NCBI GenBank assembly: GCA_963708545.1
Contig: CAVPUD010000078.1
Span: 1 to 24,661 of the forward strand
Length of the DNA: 24,661 nucleotides
Direction of reading: 5' to 3'
Origin: Extensimonas sp963708545
GTDB lineage: Bacteria; Pseudomonadota; Gammaproteobacteria; Burkholderiales; Burkholderiaceae_C
Program-made: the position numbers and the translations under genes
Shown here: positions 16,095-23,239 of the stretch, in pieces
Layout of the letters: each line of letters begins with the position of its first letter
Position numbering within the stretch: the stretch's first letter is position 1
The notes under the pieces: model-generated
What the model was told of the DNA's origin: nothing
The model's input: the letters and a program-made list of their open reading frames with translations, nothing else
Database searches by the model: none

Positions 16095-17951
16095 TGCCAG
16101 TTCCGTGGCCGCTTGCACGGGTGCGGGGCTGAGGCGCACGGCGATGCCGCTCGCGGCGAGCTTGGCATCGTGCTTGGCCAGAGCAGCCAGGTTGGCCACG
16201 TCTTCGGCGCGGCGCAGCGCGCCCGGCGCGATGCGCACCACACCAATCGACAAGGTGGTGCAGGGAAAGAAGCGGCGCACGCCGTCACGGTCTTCGGCGT
16301 AGATGCCCCCGGCCTGGCGCGCGGCCTCGTCGAACAGCAAGAGGGCCTCGCGTGCGAACTCCGCCACGAGGTTCTCGCAGCGCTGCAGCCAGTCGCTGCT
16401 CTGGAACAGCAGCATGAAGTCGTCGCCCCCCACATGCCCGACGAAGTCGCGGCGCGGGTCGCAGTGCGCCGTGGCCAGCCGGGCCAGCAGGCGGATCATC
16501 TGATCGCCGCGCCAGTAGCCGTAGTAGTCGTTGAAGGGCTTGAAGTGGTTCAGGTCGGCATAGCAGGCCGTGAATTCGGCGCCGTTGTCCAGCAGGCGCT
16601 GTATGTGCAGGCTGATGGGGATGTTGCCGGGCAGGAAGGTCAAGGGATTGGCGTGGCGCGCGGCCTCGATGCGCGTTTCTGTGACGGCGCGCACCAGCTG
16701 GGCGCCCGTGCCCAAGCCCAGATAGCGGCCATTGTCGGTCACGATGTAGCCATCGTTGAGGTAGCGCTGATCCTGCGAGGTGAGGATGCCCATGAGCTGC
16801 TCCACGTCACAGTCGAGCTCGACCACGCGCGGCGACGGATTGGCGAATGCCAGGCAGGACTTGCGGCCATGGACCTCGCGGAAGTAGAGCGTGGCGTAGC
16901 GGTTCATGAACTGCAGGCGGTTGACCAGTGCGATGGGGCGCGTGCCCTCGACCACGGGCAAGGCGTGCAGGGTCGGGTGCGAGTGGAACAGTGCGGCAAC
17001 GGCGTCGTTGCTCGTGTCGGGGCTGACGGCCGGTGCCTGCACCATGGGGAGGCTGCGCAGAATGCCGGCGCGGGCCGTCTGTCCCAAATGAGGCAGCACG
17101 GCCACGCGCCGGTCTTGCAGCACGGCCAGCGCCACATCTTCCAGGCAGGCACGCGGCGCTTGCGCCGGGCGGCCAAGCAGCCAGCCTTGGCCGAAAGGGA
17201 TGTCCAGATCGCGCAGGACGTGCAAGTCCTCGCGGGTCTCTATGCCCTCAGCGATCAGCTGCGTGCCAAACATTTCGGCGATGCCTTTGATGGCCTGCAG
17301 CATCTGCAGCTTTTCCGGGTGCGCGCTGATGGCGTGGATGAAGTGCTTGTCGATTTTCACGAAGTCGGGCTTGACCTCGGACCACAGGCGCAGGCTGGAA
17401 CGGCCGTCGCCGAAGTCGTCGAGCGCCAGGCGTATGCCGCAGGCGTGCACGGTTTTGACGGCTGCGCGCAGCGTGGCCATGTCGGCCACGCGCTCGTGTT
17501 CGGTGACTTCGAGCACCAGCATGCGCGCCTTGCTCCCCATGCTGCGCACCGCTTGCGCGAGCTTGGCGCCGAAAATGGACACGCCCAGCACCAGCGCGTC
17601 GGCGCTGATGTTGACGAACAGGCGCCCCGGCGCGGTGCCGCACGGATGCGTGGCCGCCCAGTCGCGCAGCGCCGTGAAGATGCAAAACAGCTCGAAGTCG
17701 GCCAGCACGTGCTCGCGCTGCGCCTGCTCCAGCAGCGCTATGGGGGTGTGCCATGCCGTATCCCGCGGGCCGCGAATCAAGGCCTCGTGGGCATACACCC
17801 CGCCCGCGCGCAAGTCGCCCAAGGGCTGGAACACGCAGTGCAGGGCGCCCGCGCGCACCAGACGCGCCAGCACCCCCGTGCCGTGGCGCAGCGCGGGGGA
17901 GAGCAGGGCCAGCATGGCCGCATGCCGGTCGGACGGTGGTATCTGTGTCAT
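16083..17951 (-). CDS. EAL-CBS-GGDEF cyclic-di-GMP signalling protein
   Basis: This 622-residue soluble protein has an N-terminal EAL phosphodiesterase domain. Catalytic-type residues are present: EAL at 56-58, Asn114 in FVNIS, Glu148 in LEVTE, Asp178-Asp179 in DDFG, Lys199 in FVKID, and Glu235/Glu238 in IAEGIE. A paired CBS-like region spans about 302-415, then a C-terminal GGDEF domain with FKPFNDYYGYWRGD at 470-483. The GGDEF signature reads GGDDF (508-512), and the RxxD inhibitory site is replaced by PRRD, so cyclase activity is doubtful while EAL activity looks intact. No signal peptide is seen. The ATG at 17951 was chosen; longer in-frame starts lie in the AT-rich repeat upstream. CBS domains often bind adenine nucleotides and could tune the enzyme. 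Confidence 0.9.
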   Translation of the reverse strand: MTQIPPSDRHAAMLALLSPALRHGTGVLARLVRAGALHCVFQPLGDLRAGGVYAHEALIRGPRDTAWHTPIALLEQAQREHVLADFELFCIFTALRDWAATHPCGTAPGRLFVNISADALVLGVSIFGAKLAQAVRSMGSKARMLVLEVTEHERVADMATLRAAVKTVHACGIRLALDDFGDGRSSLRLWSEVKPDFVKIDKHFIHAISAHPEKLQMLQAIKGIAEMFGTQLIAEGIETREDLHVLRDLDIPFGQGWLLGRPAQAPRACLEDVALAVLQDRRVAVLPHLGQTARAGILRSLPMVQAPAVSPDTSNDAVAALFHSHPTLHALPVVEGTRPIALVNRLQFMNRYATLYFREVHGRKSCLAFANPSPRVVELDCDVEQLMGILTSQDQRYLNDGYIVTDNGRYLGLGTGAQLVRAVTETRIEAARHANPLTFLPGNIPISLHIQRLLDNGAEFTACYADLNHFKPFNDYYGYWRGDQMIRLLARLATAHCDPRRDFVGHVGGDDFMLLFQSSDWLQRCENLVAEFAREALLLFDEAARQAGGIYAEDRDGVRRFFPCTTLSIGVVRIAPGALRRAEDVANLAALAKHDAKLAASGIAVRLSPAPVQAATELARAA

Positions 17952-18011
17952 GGGAGCGGAGCCGGGGCTGGGGCAGGGACGAAACCATAATCTCCGTCGA
18001 TGACGGGAATA

Positions 18012-18116
18012 TGGCGGCCCGCCTGATGCTATTGTTTTTGATGATTTTTTATATGCTTGAAAGTGCCATTTGTGCTTTTCCATAAAGCACAAGCAGCTAC
18101 TGTTTTGATTGTGAAA
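18012..18116. repeat. AT-rich hairpin repeat between divergent genes
   Basis: A low-GC stretch lies between the EAL gene and the glycerate kinase gene. It contains a perfect 9-bp stem with 5-nt loop (TTGTGCTTT, TCCAT, AAAGCACAA at 18070-18092), then GCAGCTACTGTTTTGATTGTG. The architecture resembles the interspersed hairpin repeats I recall from Comamonadaceae and the one inside puuD. It occupies the space where both promoters should lie. Confidence 0.5.
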
Positions 18117-18168
18117 ACCCTTCTTTTTCGTGCGGACTTCGACCCGTACGCCAGCAGCGAGGCGTGCC

Positions 18169-19518
18169 ATGCCAGACCTTTGCCCTCCGTCCGCGCCCTC
18201 CCTGCCTGATCCGCACACCCGTCCGCGCGCCTTTTTGCAGGCCTTGTTCGAGGCCGCGGTGCGCAGCGCCCAGCCCTTGCACGGGCTCGCGGCTGCCTTG
18301 CCGGCGCCGCCGCGCGGGCGCACGCTGGTGCTCGGCGCGGGCAAGGCCGCGGGCGCGATGGCGCAGGCGCTCGAGGCGTTGTGGCCTGCGCAGGCGCCGC
18401 TGTCGGGCCTGGTCGTGACGCGCTATGGCCACATTCCGCCGCGGCCCGCGGGTGTGCCGCAGCGCATCGAAGTGGTCGAGGCCGCGCACCCCGTGCCCGA
18501 CGCCGCGAGCGAAGCGGCAGCGCGACGCATGCTGGCGCTCGTGCAGCAAAGCCGCCTCACGGCCGACGACCTCGTGCTGTTCCTCGTCTCGGGCGGCGGC
18601 TCGGCGCTGCTCGCGCTGCCCGTGGAGGGGCTGACCTTGCAGGACAAGCAGCGCATCAGCCGGGAGTTGCTCGCGAGCGGCGCGAACATCGCCGAGATGA
18701 ACTGCGTGCGCAAGCACCTCTCGCGCATCAAGGGCGGGCGCCTGGCGCTCGCGTGTGCGCCGGCGCCGGTGTGCACGCTGGCAATCAGCGATGTGCCCGG
18801 CGACGACCCCGCCGTGATCGCGAGCGGCCCCACGGTGCCCGACGCGAGCACCTGCGCCGAGGCGCTCGAAATCATGCGGCGTTACGGCATCACGCTGCCG
18901 CTGGCGGTGCGGCAAGGGCTGGAGAGCGGCATGTTGGAAACCCCCAAGCCCGGCGACGCGCGCTCTGCTGCAAATACCGTGCGCCTGATCGCCACGCCCT
19001 GGCAGGCGCTGCAGGCCGCAGCGCAGGCGGCGCGCAGCGCGGGGATCGCCGCGCACGTGCTCTCGGACGCCATCGAAGGCGAGTCGCGTGAAGTGGCCAA
19101 GGTGCACGCGGCGCTGGCGCGCACGGTGGCGCAGCGCGGCGCGCCGTTCGCCGCGCCTTGCGTGCTCTTGTCGGGCGGCGAAACCACCGTGACGGTGCAC
19201 CCGCGCGCCGCGGGCGACTTGCCGGGGCGCGGCGGGCGCGCGGGCGAGTTTTGCCTCGCGCTCGCGCAGGCGTTGCAGGGCGCGCCGAACATCTGGGCGC
19301 TCGCGGCCGACACCGACGGCATAGACGGCAGCGAGAACAACGCCGGCGCCTGGGTGGCGCCGGACACGCTCGCGCGCGCCGCGCGCGCCGGCCTGCGCGT
19401 GGCCGAGCACCTCGCGCGCAACGATTCGTGGGGTTTTTTTGCTGCTCTGGACGATTTGCTCGTGACCGGCCCGACCTACACCAACGTGAACGACTTCCGC
19501 GCGATTTTGGTGCTCTGA
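18169..19518 (+). CDS. ttuD: Glycerate 2-kinase (MOFRL family)
   Basis: The enzyme phosphorylates D-glycerate to 2-phosphoglycerate with ATP, completing glyoxylate, tartrate or hydroxypyruvate use. The 449-residue protein has the N-terminal DUF4147 domain: TLVLGAGKAAGAMAQALE near 60, FLVSGGGSALLALPVEGLT near 140, KHLSRIKGGRLA near 184, and ISDVPGDDPAVIASGPTVPD near 205. The C-terminal MOFRL domain has LLSGGETTVTV and ADTDGIDGSENNAGAW. The start at 18169 follows CGAGG; GTG 18130 is possible but adds Arg/Thr-rich residues without family support. The usual partners (tartronate semialdehyde reductase, glyoxylate carboligase) are not adjacent. The name ttuD is used for this family and is preferred over the unrelated glxK type. 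Confidence 0.9.
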   Translation: MPDLCPPSAPSLPDPHTRPRAFLQALFEAAVRSAQPLHGLAAALPAPPRGRTLVLGAGKAAGAMAQALEALWPAQAPLSGLVVTRYGHIPPRPAGVPQRIEVVEAAHPVPDAASEAAARRMLALVQQSRLTADDLVLFLVSGGGSALLALPVEGLTLQDKQRISRELLASGANIAEMNCVRKHLSRIKGGRLALACAPAPVCTLAISDVPGDDPAVIASGPTVPDASTCAEALEIMRRYGITLPLAVRQGLESGMLETPKPGDARSAANTVRLIATPWQALQAAAQAARSAGIAAHVLSDAIEGESREVAKVHAALARTVAQRGAPFAAPCVLLSGGETTVTVHPRAAGDLPGRGGRAGEFCLALAQALQGAPNIWALAADTDGIDGSENNAGAWVAPDTLARAARAGLRVAEHLARNDSWGFFAALDDLLVTGPTYTNVNDFRAILVL

Positions 19519-19526
19519 CCAGTGCG

Positions 19527-19551
19527 CAGGTGCGCCGAAGCGGCGCACCTG
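19527..19551. terminator. Hairpin between convergent genes
   Basis: A perfect 11-bp stem CAGGTGCGCCG / CGGCGCACCTG with a 3-nt loop lies 8 bp after the glycerate kinase stop and 3 bp before the convergent porin stop. No T-run follows, so it is a candidate bidirectional terminator only. Confidence 0.65.
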
Positions 19552-19554
19552 GTG

Positions 19555-20580
19555 TCAGAAGCTGTGGCGCATGCCAATGCCGAAGCTGTTGCCGGTGTCC
19601 TGGTCCGTGATGCGGTCGTTCATGAACATGGCATACACGTCGGTGCGCTTGGACAGGTTGTAGTCGTAGCCGAGCGTGAAGGTCTTGCGCTTGAGGTCCA
19701 CGTCCGAGAGCTTGGTCTGCGCCCACGAGGCCAGCACCTTGCCCGGCCCGCCGAGCGGGATCGAGGCGCCGACCTGCGTGGTCTTGGCCTTGATCGGGCT
19801 GTCGTCGGACTTGGCCTCACCATAAGTGAGATAAGCCTTGACGACGCTGAAGTCGTAGGCGCCGCCGAGCATCCAGTCCTTCTTGGTTGTGCCGAAATAG
19901 GTGGTGGGCGCGGGGTTGCTGATTTGATCGTGCTCGTAGAACGCCGTGAGCGTGAGCGGGCCGTTGAAATACAGCGCGTTGACGCCGACGTTCTTCTTGC
20001 CGTTGCTGCCTGCTACTTCGCCGAACTGGTAGTGCAGATTGGCTTTCAGGCCCGAGAAGTCGGGCGTGGTGTAGATGATCTCGTTCGACCAGCCGGTGTC
20101 CGAAGGGGTGGTGGCCTGCCAGTGCGAGGCGTTGAACAGCGGCACGTTCATGTGCAGGATCAGCGGCGCGAAGGTGAAGGAGTCGCCCAAGGGGTTGGCG
20201 ATCACCGAGGGCAGGAAGTTGGGTGCCAGGCCGCGCCCCAGCGTCACCGCGCCGAAGCTGCCCGAGAGCCCCACGTTCGCATCGCGCGAAAAGAAGGGGT
20301 CGTTTTGGAAGCGGCCGGATTCGCCCGTATCCATGCGCATGAAGCCCGTCAGGGCAAAATTCGCCTTGAGTCCGCCGCCCAGGTCTTCGCTGCCCTTGAA
20401 GCCGAACCACGAGGTCGTCAAGCCGCCGCTGCCCACGGTGCTCCTGCGCTCCGCGTCGCCCGCATAGCGCATGGAGCCCACATAGGCATCGAGCAGGCCC
20501 GTGGCCTGAACGGAACTTTGGGCCTGGGCGGTAGCGGCGCACAGCAGCGTGGCGGTCAGGGTGACGAGATTCTTTTTCAT
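19555..20580 (-). CDS. Outer-membrane general porin (Burkholderiales type)
   Basis: The 341-residue protein has a clear signal peptide (MKKNLVTLTATLLCAATAQA, cleaved before QSSVQ) and ends in Phe, as outer-membrane barrels do. The opening SSVQATGLLDAYVGSMRYAG, the segment SWFGFKGSEDLGGGLKANFAL and the ending RTDVYAMFMNDRI...GIGMRHSF are typical of the 16-strand trimeric porins of Burkholderiales. It lets small hydrophilic or anionic solutes across the outer membrane. ATG 20580 is preceded by AGGAGGG, a strong ribosome-binding site. The gene is divergent from a Crp/Fnr regulator. Solute specificity cannot be read from the sequence. Confidence 0.93.
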   Translation of the reverse strand: MKKNLVTLTATLLCAATAQAQSSVQATGLLDAYVGSMRYAGDAERRSTVGSGGLTTSWFGFKGSEDLGGGLKANFALTGFMRMDTGESGRFQNDPFFSRDANVGLSGSFGAVTLGRGLAPNFLPSVIANPLGDSFTFAPLILHMNVPLFNASHWQATTPSDTGWSNEIIYTTPDFSGLKANLHYQFGEVAGSNGKKNVGVNALYFNGPLTLTAFYEHDQISNPAPTTYFGTTKKDWMLGGAYDFSVVKAYLTYGEAKSDDSPIKAKTTQVGASIPLGGPGKVLASWAQTKLSDVDLKRKTFTLGYDYNLSKRTDVYAMFMNDRITDQDTGNSFGIGMRHSF

Positions 20581-20769
20581 AGATAACCCTCCTGGAAAAA
20601 ATGAACACCGGCATTGTCGATGTGACGCCGGCGCACGAGCCATGGCCGCCTCCCGGCAATGCACCGGGCGCAAAAAGCGGCCCTGCGGATTAGAGCAATT
20701 CTCATGCCGCTGCAAGCTGGTGCATGCCATTGGCGCCGCAAGTGCGGGCGGCCGGATAGGCGGCACCAT

Positions 20770-20783
20770 TTGATTTTGCTCAA
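20770..20783 (+). promoter_or_regulatory. FNR/DNR-like box between porin and Crp/Fnr genes
   Basis: TTGAT-TTTG-CTCAA matches the FNR-type consensus TTGAT-N4-ATCAA except for one base. It is centred about 44 bp before the Crp/Fnr start codon, so autoregulation is plausible. Spacing to a promoter is not established. Confidence 0.5.
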
Positions 20784-20820
20784 CACGGGCGGTGGCGCGG
20801 CGCGGCACATTCGGGGCACC

Positions 20821-21444
20821 ATGCTGTCATCCACCCTGTTCCATCTTTCTTCGGAAGCCGAGACGGCGGCTGCGGGCGACATGCTGCGCCAACGCCACGA
20901 GCGCCTGGATTCGGTGCTGCACCTCGATAGTGGCCGCGTGGTGCTCGGCGTGTGCGAGCAAGGCGAGTTGCGCCATCGTCTGGGGCTGGTCGAAGGGCCG
21001 TGCTGGCTGGACGCGGCCGATGCCTTGCTCGGCAAGCACTGCGCGGTTGACATGGTGGCCGAAACCGCAGTGCAGGTACGCCGCTTGCCTTTGGATGCGT
21101 TCCAGCAAGGTTGCGCCGCGCTGCCGGAGCCTGCGCGCGCCTTGCTGCACGACATGGCTGCCGCCTGCCGCCGGCAGACGGACCTGGCCGTGAGCCGCCT
21201 GGCGCAGGACGCCGAGGCGCGCTGCGCGCAATGGCTGCTGCAGCACGCGCAGCCCGAACCCAACGGCACCCTGCGCGTGACCCTGCAAGAGCGCAAGCGC
21301 ATCATCGCCGCGCAGTTGGGCATCGCGCCTGAGACTTTTTCGCGCATCCTGCGCCACCTGCGCGAGCATGGTTTGATTGCAGGTACGGGCAACGTGCTCA
21401 ACCTGCTGCAGCCGCACGCCCTGCAATCGGTCGCGGGCGGCTGA
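20821..21444 (+). CDS. Crp/Fnr-family transcriptional regulator
   Basis: The 207-residue protein has a cyclic-nucleotide-binding-like beta-roll at about residues 10-90, a long dimerisation helix, and a C-terminal winged helix-turn-helix. The recognition region is RVTLQERKRIIAAQLGIAPETFSRILRHLREHGLI, with the E-SR-L pattern that in FNR/DNR proteins reads TTGAT half-sites. The N-terminal cysteine cluster of FNR is absent, so it does not look like an iron-sulfur oxygen sensor; a DNR/haem-type or unknown signal is possible. ATG 20821 was chosen because the N-terminus then fits the family; the in-frame start at 20659 would place coding sequence over the putative box. It is divergent from the porin gene and may control it. 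Confidence 0.85.
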   Translation: MLSSTLFHLSSEAETAAAGDMLRQRHERLDSVLHLDSGRVVLGVCEQGELRHRLGLVEGPCWLDAADALLGKHCAVDMVAETAVQVRRLPLDAFQQGCAALPEPARALLHDMAAACRRQTDLAVSRLAQDAEARCAQWLLQHAQPEPNGTLRVTLQERKRIIAAQLGIAPETFSRILRHLREHGLIAGTGNVLNLLQPHALQSVAGG

Positions 21445-21622
21445 GAGGCTGAGCGGCCCGCAGGGCGAGGTTCGGGTTCCACCCAGGTTACACGCGCGCT
21501 GCGGTTGCGGCTGCGTATGCTGGCATCCATGCGCCCGCGATCCGAGGGGCGTGGATGCCGATGTTCGATCCTCCTCTCACGCTGGCGATTGCGGGCATGG
21601 CTTTTGCGCCGAAGGTGGCCTG

Positions 21623-21913
21623 ATGCTCCTCGCTGCGCCATTGACCTCCGCGCCACCGTCCGACGCCCCCGCGGGCGGTGGCCCCGCCTGGAGCCTGCCC
21701 GGCGCCTTGGTGCTGCGCCTGATCGGCGTGGCGCTGGTGCTGCTCGTGCTCGGGGGTGCTGCCAGTGCCTGGCTCGTGGCGCGCGCCGTGCCCCAGCAAG
21801 GGCAAGCGCGGCTGTTGGTGTTCACGCGCGGGCCGCATTCTTTTTCACACCAATCCGGCGCGCGTGAGCGCCGTGCCCGATCTGCTCAGGCTGAGTCGGA
21901 AAACCAAGAATGA
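21623..21913 (+). pseudogene. Truncated membrane protein, N-terminal part only
   Basis: An ATG at 21623 opens a protein with a Pro/Ala-rich start and a strong membrane segment near residues 30-55 (LRLIGVALVLLVLGGAASAWLVA). It then runs into what looks like transposase DNA in another frame near 21840-21880, so only the first 70 or so residues are likely original. A short open frame (21555-21623) ends in TGATG overlapping this start. I do not recognise the protein. It looks like a gene cut by insertion and later decay. Confidence 0.35.
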
Positions 21914-22082
21914 GCCGGGCGAGCAGATTGAGTTGCTGATGCCGGACAAAGATGTGCAGGCCTGGGAGTACGCGGTGCTGGTGACAAACAGCACCTACCC
22001 CCTGGATGCTTTCGGTCAACTCTACCGGGATCGTGCCGACTGCGAGAACCAGTGCAGTGACAAACCCAAGGTGACCCGCTAA
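21876..22082 (+). pseudogene. Transposase fragment (IS1380/IS4-like DDE)
   Basis: The plus-strand frame reads LLRLSRKTKNEPGEQIELL, then VQAWEYAVLVTNSTYPLDAFGQLYRDRADCEN. This matches an internal part of DDE transposases of the IS1380/IS4 type, which normally continue ENGFDELKNQWGWGG. Here it departs from that after DCEN and stops at 22080-22082. Both ends are missing, so it is an inactive remnant of roughly 65 codons. The family assignment is from memory and may be off by a group. Confidence 0.6.
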
Positions 22083-22297
22083 TTTTTCCTGCCCACGACC
22101 AGCAGGAGCCCGCCCACCAGGATTGCTCCGACGCCAGCCCAGATCGGGACATTGACGCGTTCCTTTTCGTCGACCGAGAGATGTAACGGACCCACGTCAG
22201 CCGTGTGTGTCTCCTTGGTGTAGCTAAAGCCGCCATATGCGAGCGCGAGGGCGCCCCCGATAATCAGAATGATCCCTGCAATCTTTTGCATACTCAT
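22079..22297 (-). CDS. Small two-helix membrane protein
   Basis: The 72-residue protein has two membrane segments: IAGIILIIGGALALAYGGF at about 5-23 and VPIWAGVGAILVGGLLLVVG at about 49-68. A polar loop between them contains SVDEKERVNVP. A strong ribosome-binding site (AAGGAGAAGG) precedes the ATG at 22297, so it is very likely expressed. I do not know a function; similar tiny proteins are common in Proteobacteria and are often stress related. It lies amid repeats and IS debris, and its 3' end touches the transposase remnant. Confidence 0.7.
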   Translation of the reverse strand: MSMQKIAGIILIIGGALALAYGGFSYTKETHTADVGPLHLSVDEKERVNVPIWAGVGAILVGGLLLVVGRKN

Positions 22298-22391
22298 CTT
22301 ACCTTCTCCTTACGACTTAATGGTGATTTGGGAGGCTCTTACCGCAAAGCTAGTGCAGTGGTGCATGCTTGATGGAACAAATAAAAATCAC

Positions 22392-22468
22392 GACTTACGT
22401 AAATCGGGGTTAGGCAAGGCGTTCGCCCTATGGAAAAACACCTCGCTGCATCCTTGTTTGCGTAAGTC
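22392..22468 (-). repeat. 77-bp inverted-repeat element, copy 2
   Basis: This is the reverse complement of copy 1 with a few substitutions and no length change. The terminal repeats are GACTTACGTAAA and TTTGCGTAAGTC, with one mismatch. It lies inside the larger inverted-end element. Confidence 0.9.
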
Positions 22469-22493
22469 CAGGAAATGATGGATTTGGCGTCAG

Positions 22494-22556
22494 GGCAAGG
22501 CGCAAACCACAGCGATACCCGAAGGTATCGCGCGGATTTGCAATGCCGCCATGGCG
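22494..22556. repeat. Conserved-geometry hairpin related to element B
   Basis: The flanks GGCAAGGCGCAAACC-CAGC and GGATTTGCAA-GC-GCC match the reverse complement of the element B core. The central stem is different in sequence (GCGATACC, loop CGAA, GGTATCGC at 22512-22531) but has the same 8-bp stem and 4-nt loop. Confidence 0.7.
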
Positions 22557-22614
22557 CCAAAGATGCGTTTTTATGTTCCAGATAGCGTGCAACACTGCGC
22601 TAGAATTGTACCGA

Positions 22615-22761
22615 TTAGAGCCTTTTGCCTTGAATGACCCGGATGAGAATCACTATGACGGCCACGACCAGCAGCAGGTGAATGAATCCGCCCATGGTGT
22701 AGGACGACACCAATCCCAGCGCCCACAGAATTAGCAAGATAATCGCGATTGTTTCAAGCAT
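22615..22761 (-). CDS. Lmo0937-family small membrane protein
   Basis: The 48-residue protein begins MLETIAIILLILWALGLVSS and continues YTMGGFIHLLLVVAVIVILI. This matches the Lmo0937-family pattern of two membrane helices joined by YTMGGFIH. A GGGAG ribosome-binding site sits about 8 bp before the ATG at 22761; the longer frame starting at 22860 has no family support. Function is unknown; relatives are widespread and linked to stress conditions. It is separated from the other small membrane-protein gene by the repeat cluster and points the same way. Confidence 0.85.
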   Translation of the reverse strand: MLETIAIILLILWALGLVSSYTMGGFIHLLLVVAVIVILIRVIQGKRL

Positions 22762-22944
22762 GTTCGTTACTCCCTTTTTTGCCCGACGAAAGCAAGATGC
22801 TAGCACGTTACCGAAATTCCACGGCAAAATACCAAAGATGCGGCCGGATTGCATCGGCATGCGAGCTGCGGCAAATCATGCCCCAGCCCCGGTTTTCTTG
22901 GGCACGATTTTTGGGTAAATAGTCGTTGTCCGAAGAAAGGGCAC

Positions 22945-23021
22945 GAATTACGCAAATCGGAGTTAGGCAAGGCGTTCGCCCCATGGGAAAACACCTCGCT
23001 GCATCCTTGTTTGCGTAAGTC
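22945..23021 (-). repeat. 77-bp inverted-repeat element, copy 3
   Basis: It has the same length and orientation as copy 2. The left end is GAATTACGCAAA and the right end TTTGCGTAAGTC, with one mismatch between arms. It ends 15 bp before the transposase OrfA fragment, occupying the place where the left end of that IS would be expected. Confidence 0.9.
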
Positions 23022-23036
23022 CAGAAGGGGAATTTG

Positions 23037-23235
23037 ATGTCTGAAGGAACGAAGAAAGGGGTTGCGCCAGGCTCGCTGGAAGGAGTGCGTGGTACGACTG
23101 GAAGGGAGCCCGGTACGGTCGTTGGTGGGAAGCGTTGGTCGGCCAATCGCAAGAAGGAAGTCGTGCTGCGCCTGCTGCGCGGCGAATCGGTCGATGTGCT
23201 CTCCCGGGAACTGGGCATCGAGATATATCGACAGG
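23037..23235 (+). pseudogene. IS3-like transposase OrfA fragment (helix-turn-helix part)
   Basis: A frame from ATG 23037, preceded by AGAAGGGG, encodes KRWSANRKKEVVLRLLRGE and then VDVLSRELGIEIYR. This is the helix-turn-helix start seen in OrfA proteins of IS3-type elements, which normally continue LEEWR. After EIYR the match is lost near 23233, where the IS5-like element seems to begin, so the gene is cut to about 65 codons. It is probably inactive. Confidence 0.65.
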
Positions 23236-23239
23236 CTCC

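Larger units (their letters stand above)
22350..22603. repeat. MITE-like element with ~37-bp inverted ends
   Basis: The left end 22350-22387 (starting CTAGTGCAGTGGTGCATGCT) and the reverse complement of 22568-22603 (starting CTAGCGCAGTGTTGCACGCT) agree at about 30 of 36 positions, including shared TGGAAC and ATAAAAA. The 254-bp span has no gene. It encloses 77-bp element copy 2 and a third conserved-geometry hairpin, so the elements appear nested. Confidence 0.6.

Noticed and set aside
15678..17990. A 770-residue plus-strand frame over the EAL-GGDEF gene
   Set aside because: It is a shadow; the minus strand carries intact EAL and GGDEF motifs.
21555..21623. A 22-codon frame overlapping the start of the truncated membrane gene by TGATG
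   Set aside because: It is too short to support as a gene and has no recognisable ribosome-binding site; it is noted only as possible coupling.
22079..22761. A toxin-antitoxin pair
   Set aside because: The two small proteins are membrane proteins separated by over 300 bp of repeats, with no antitoxin-like DNA-binding protein.
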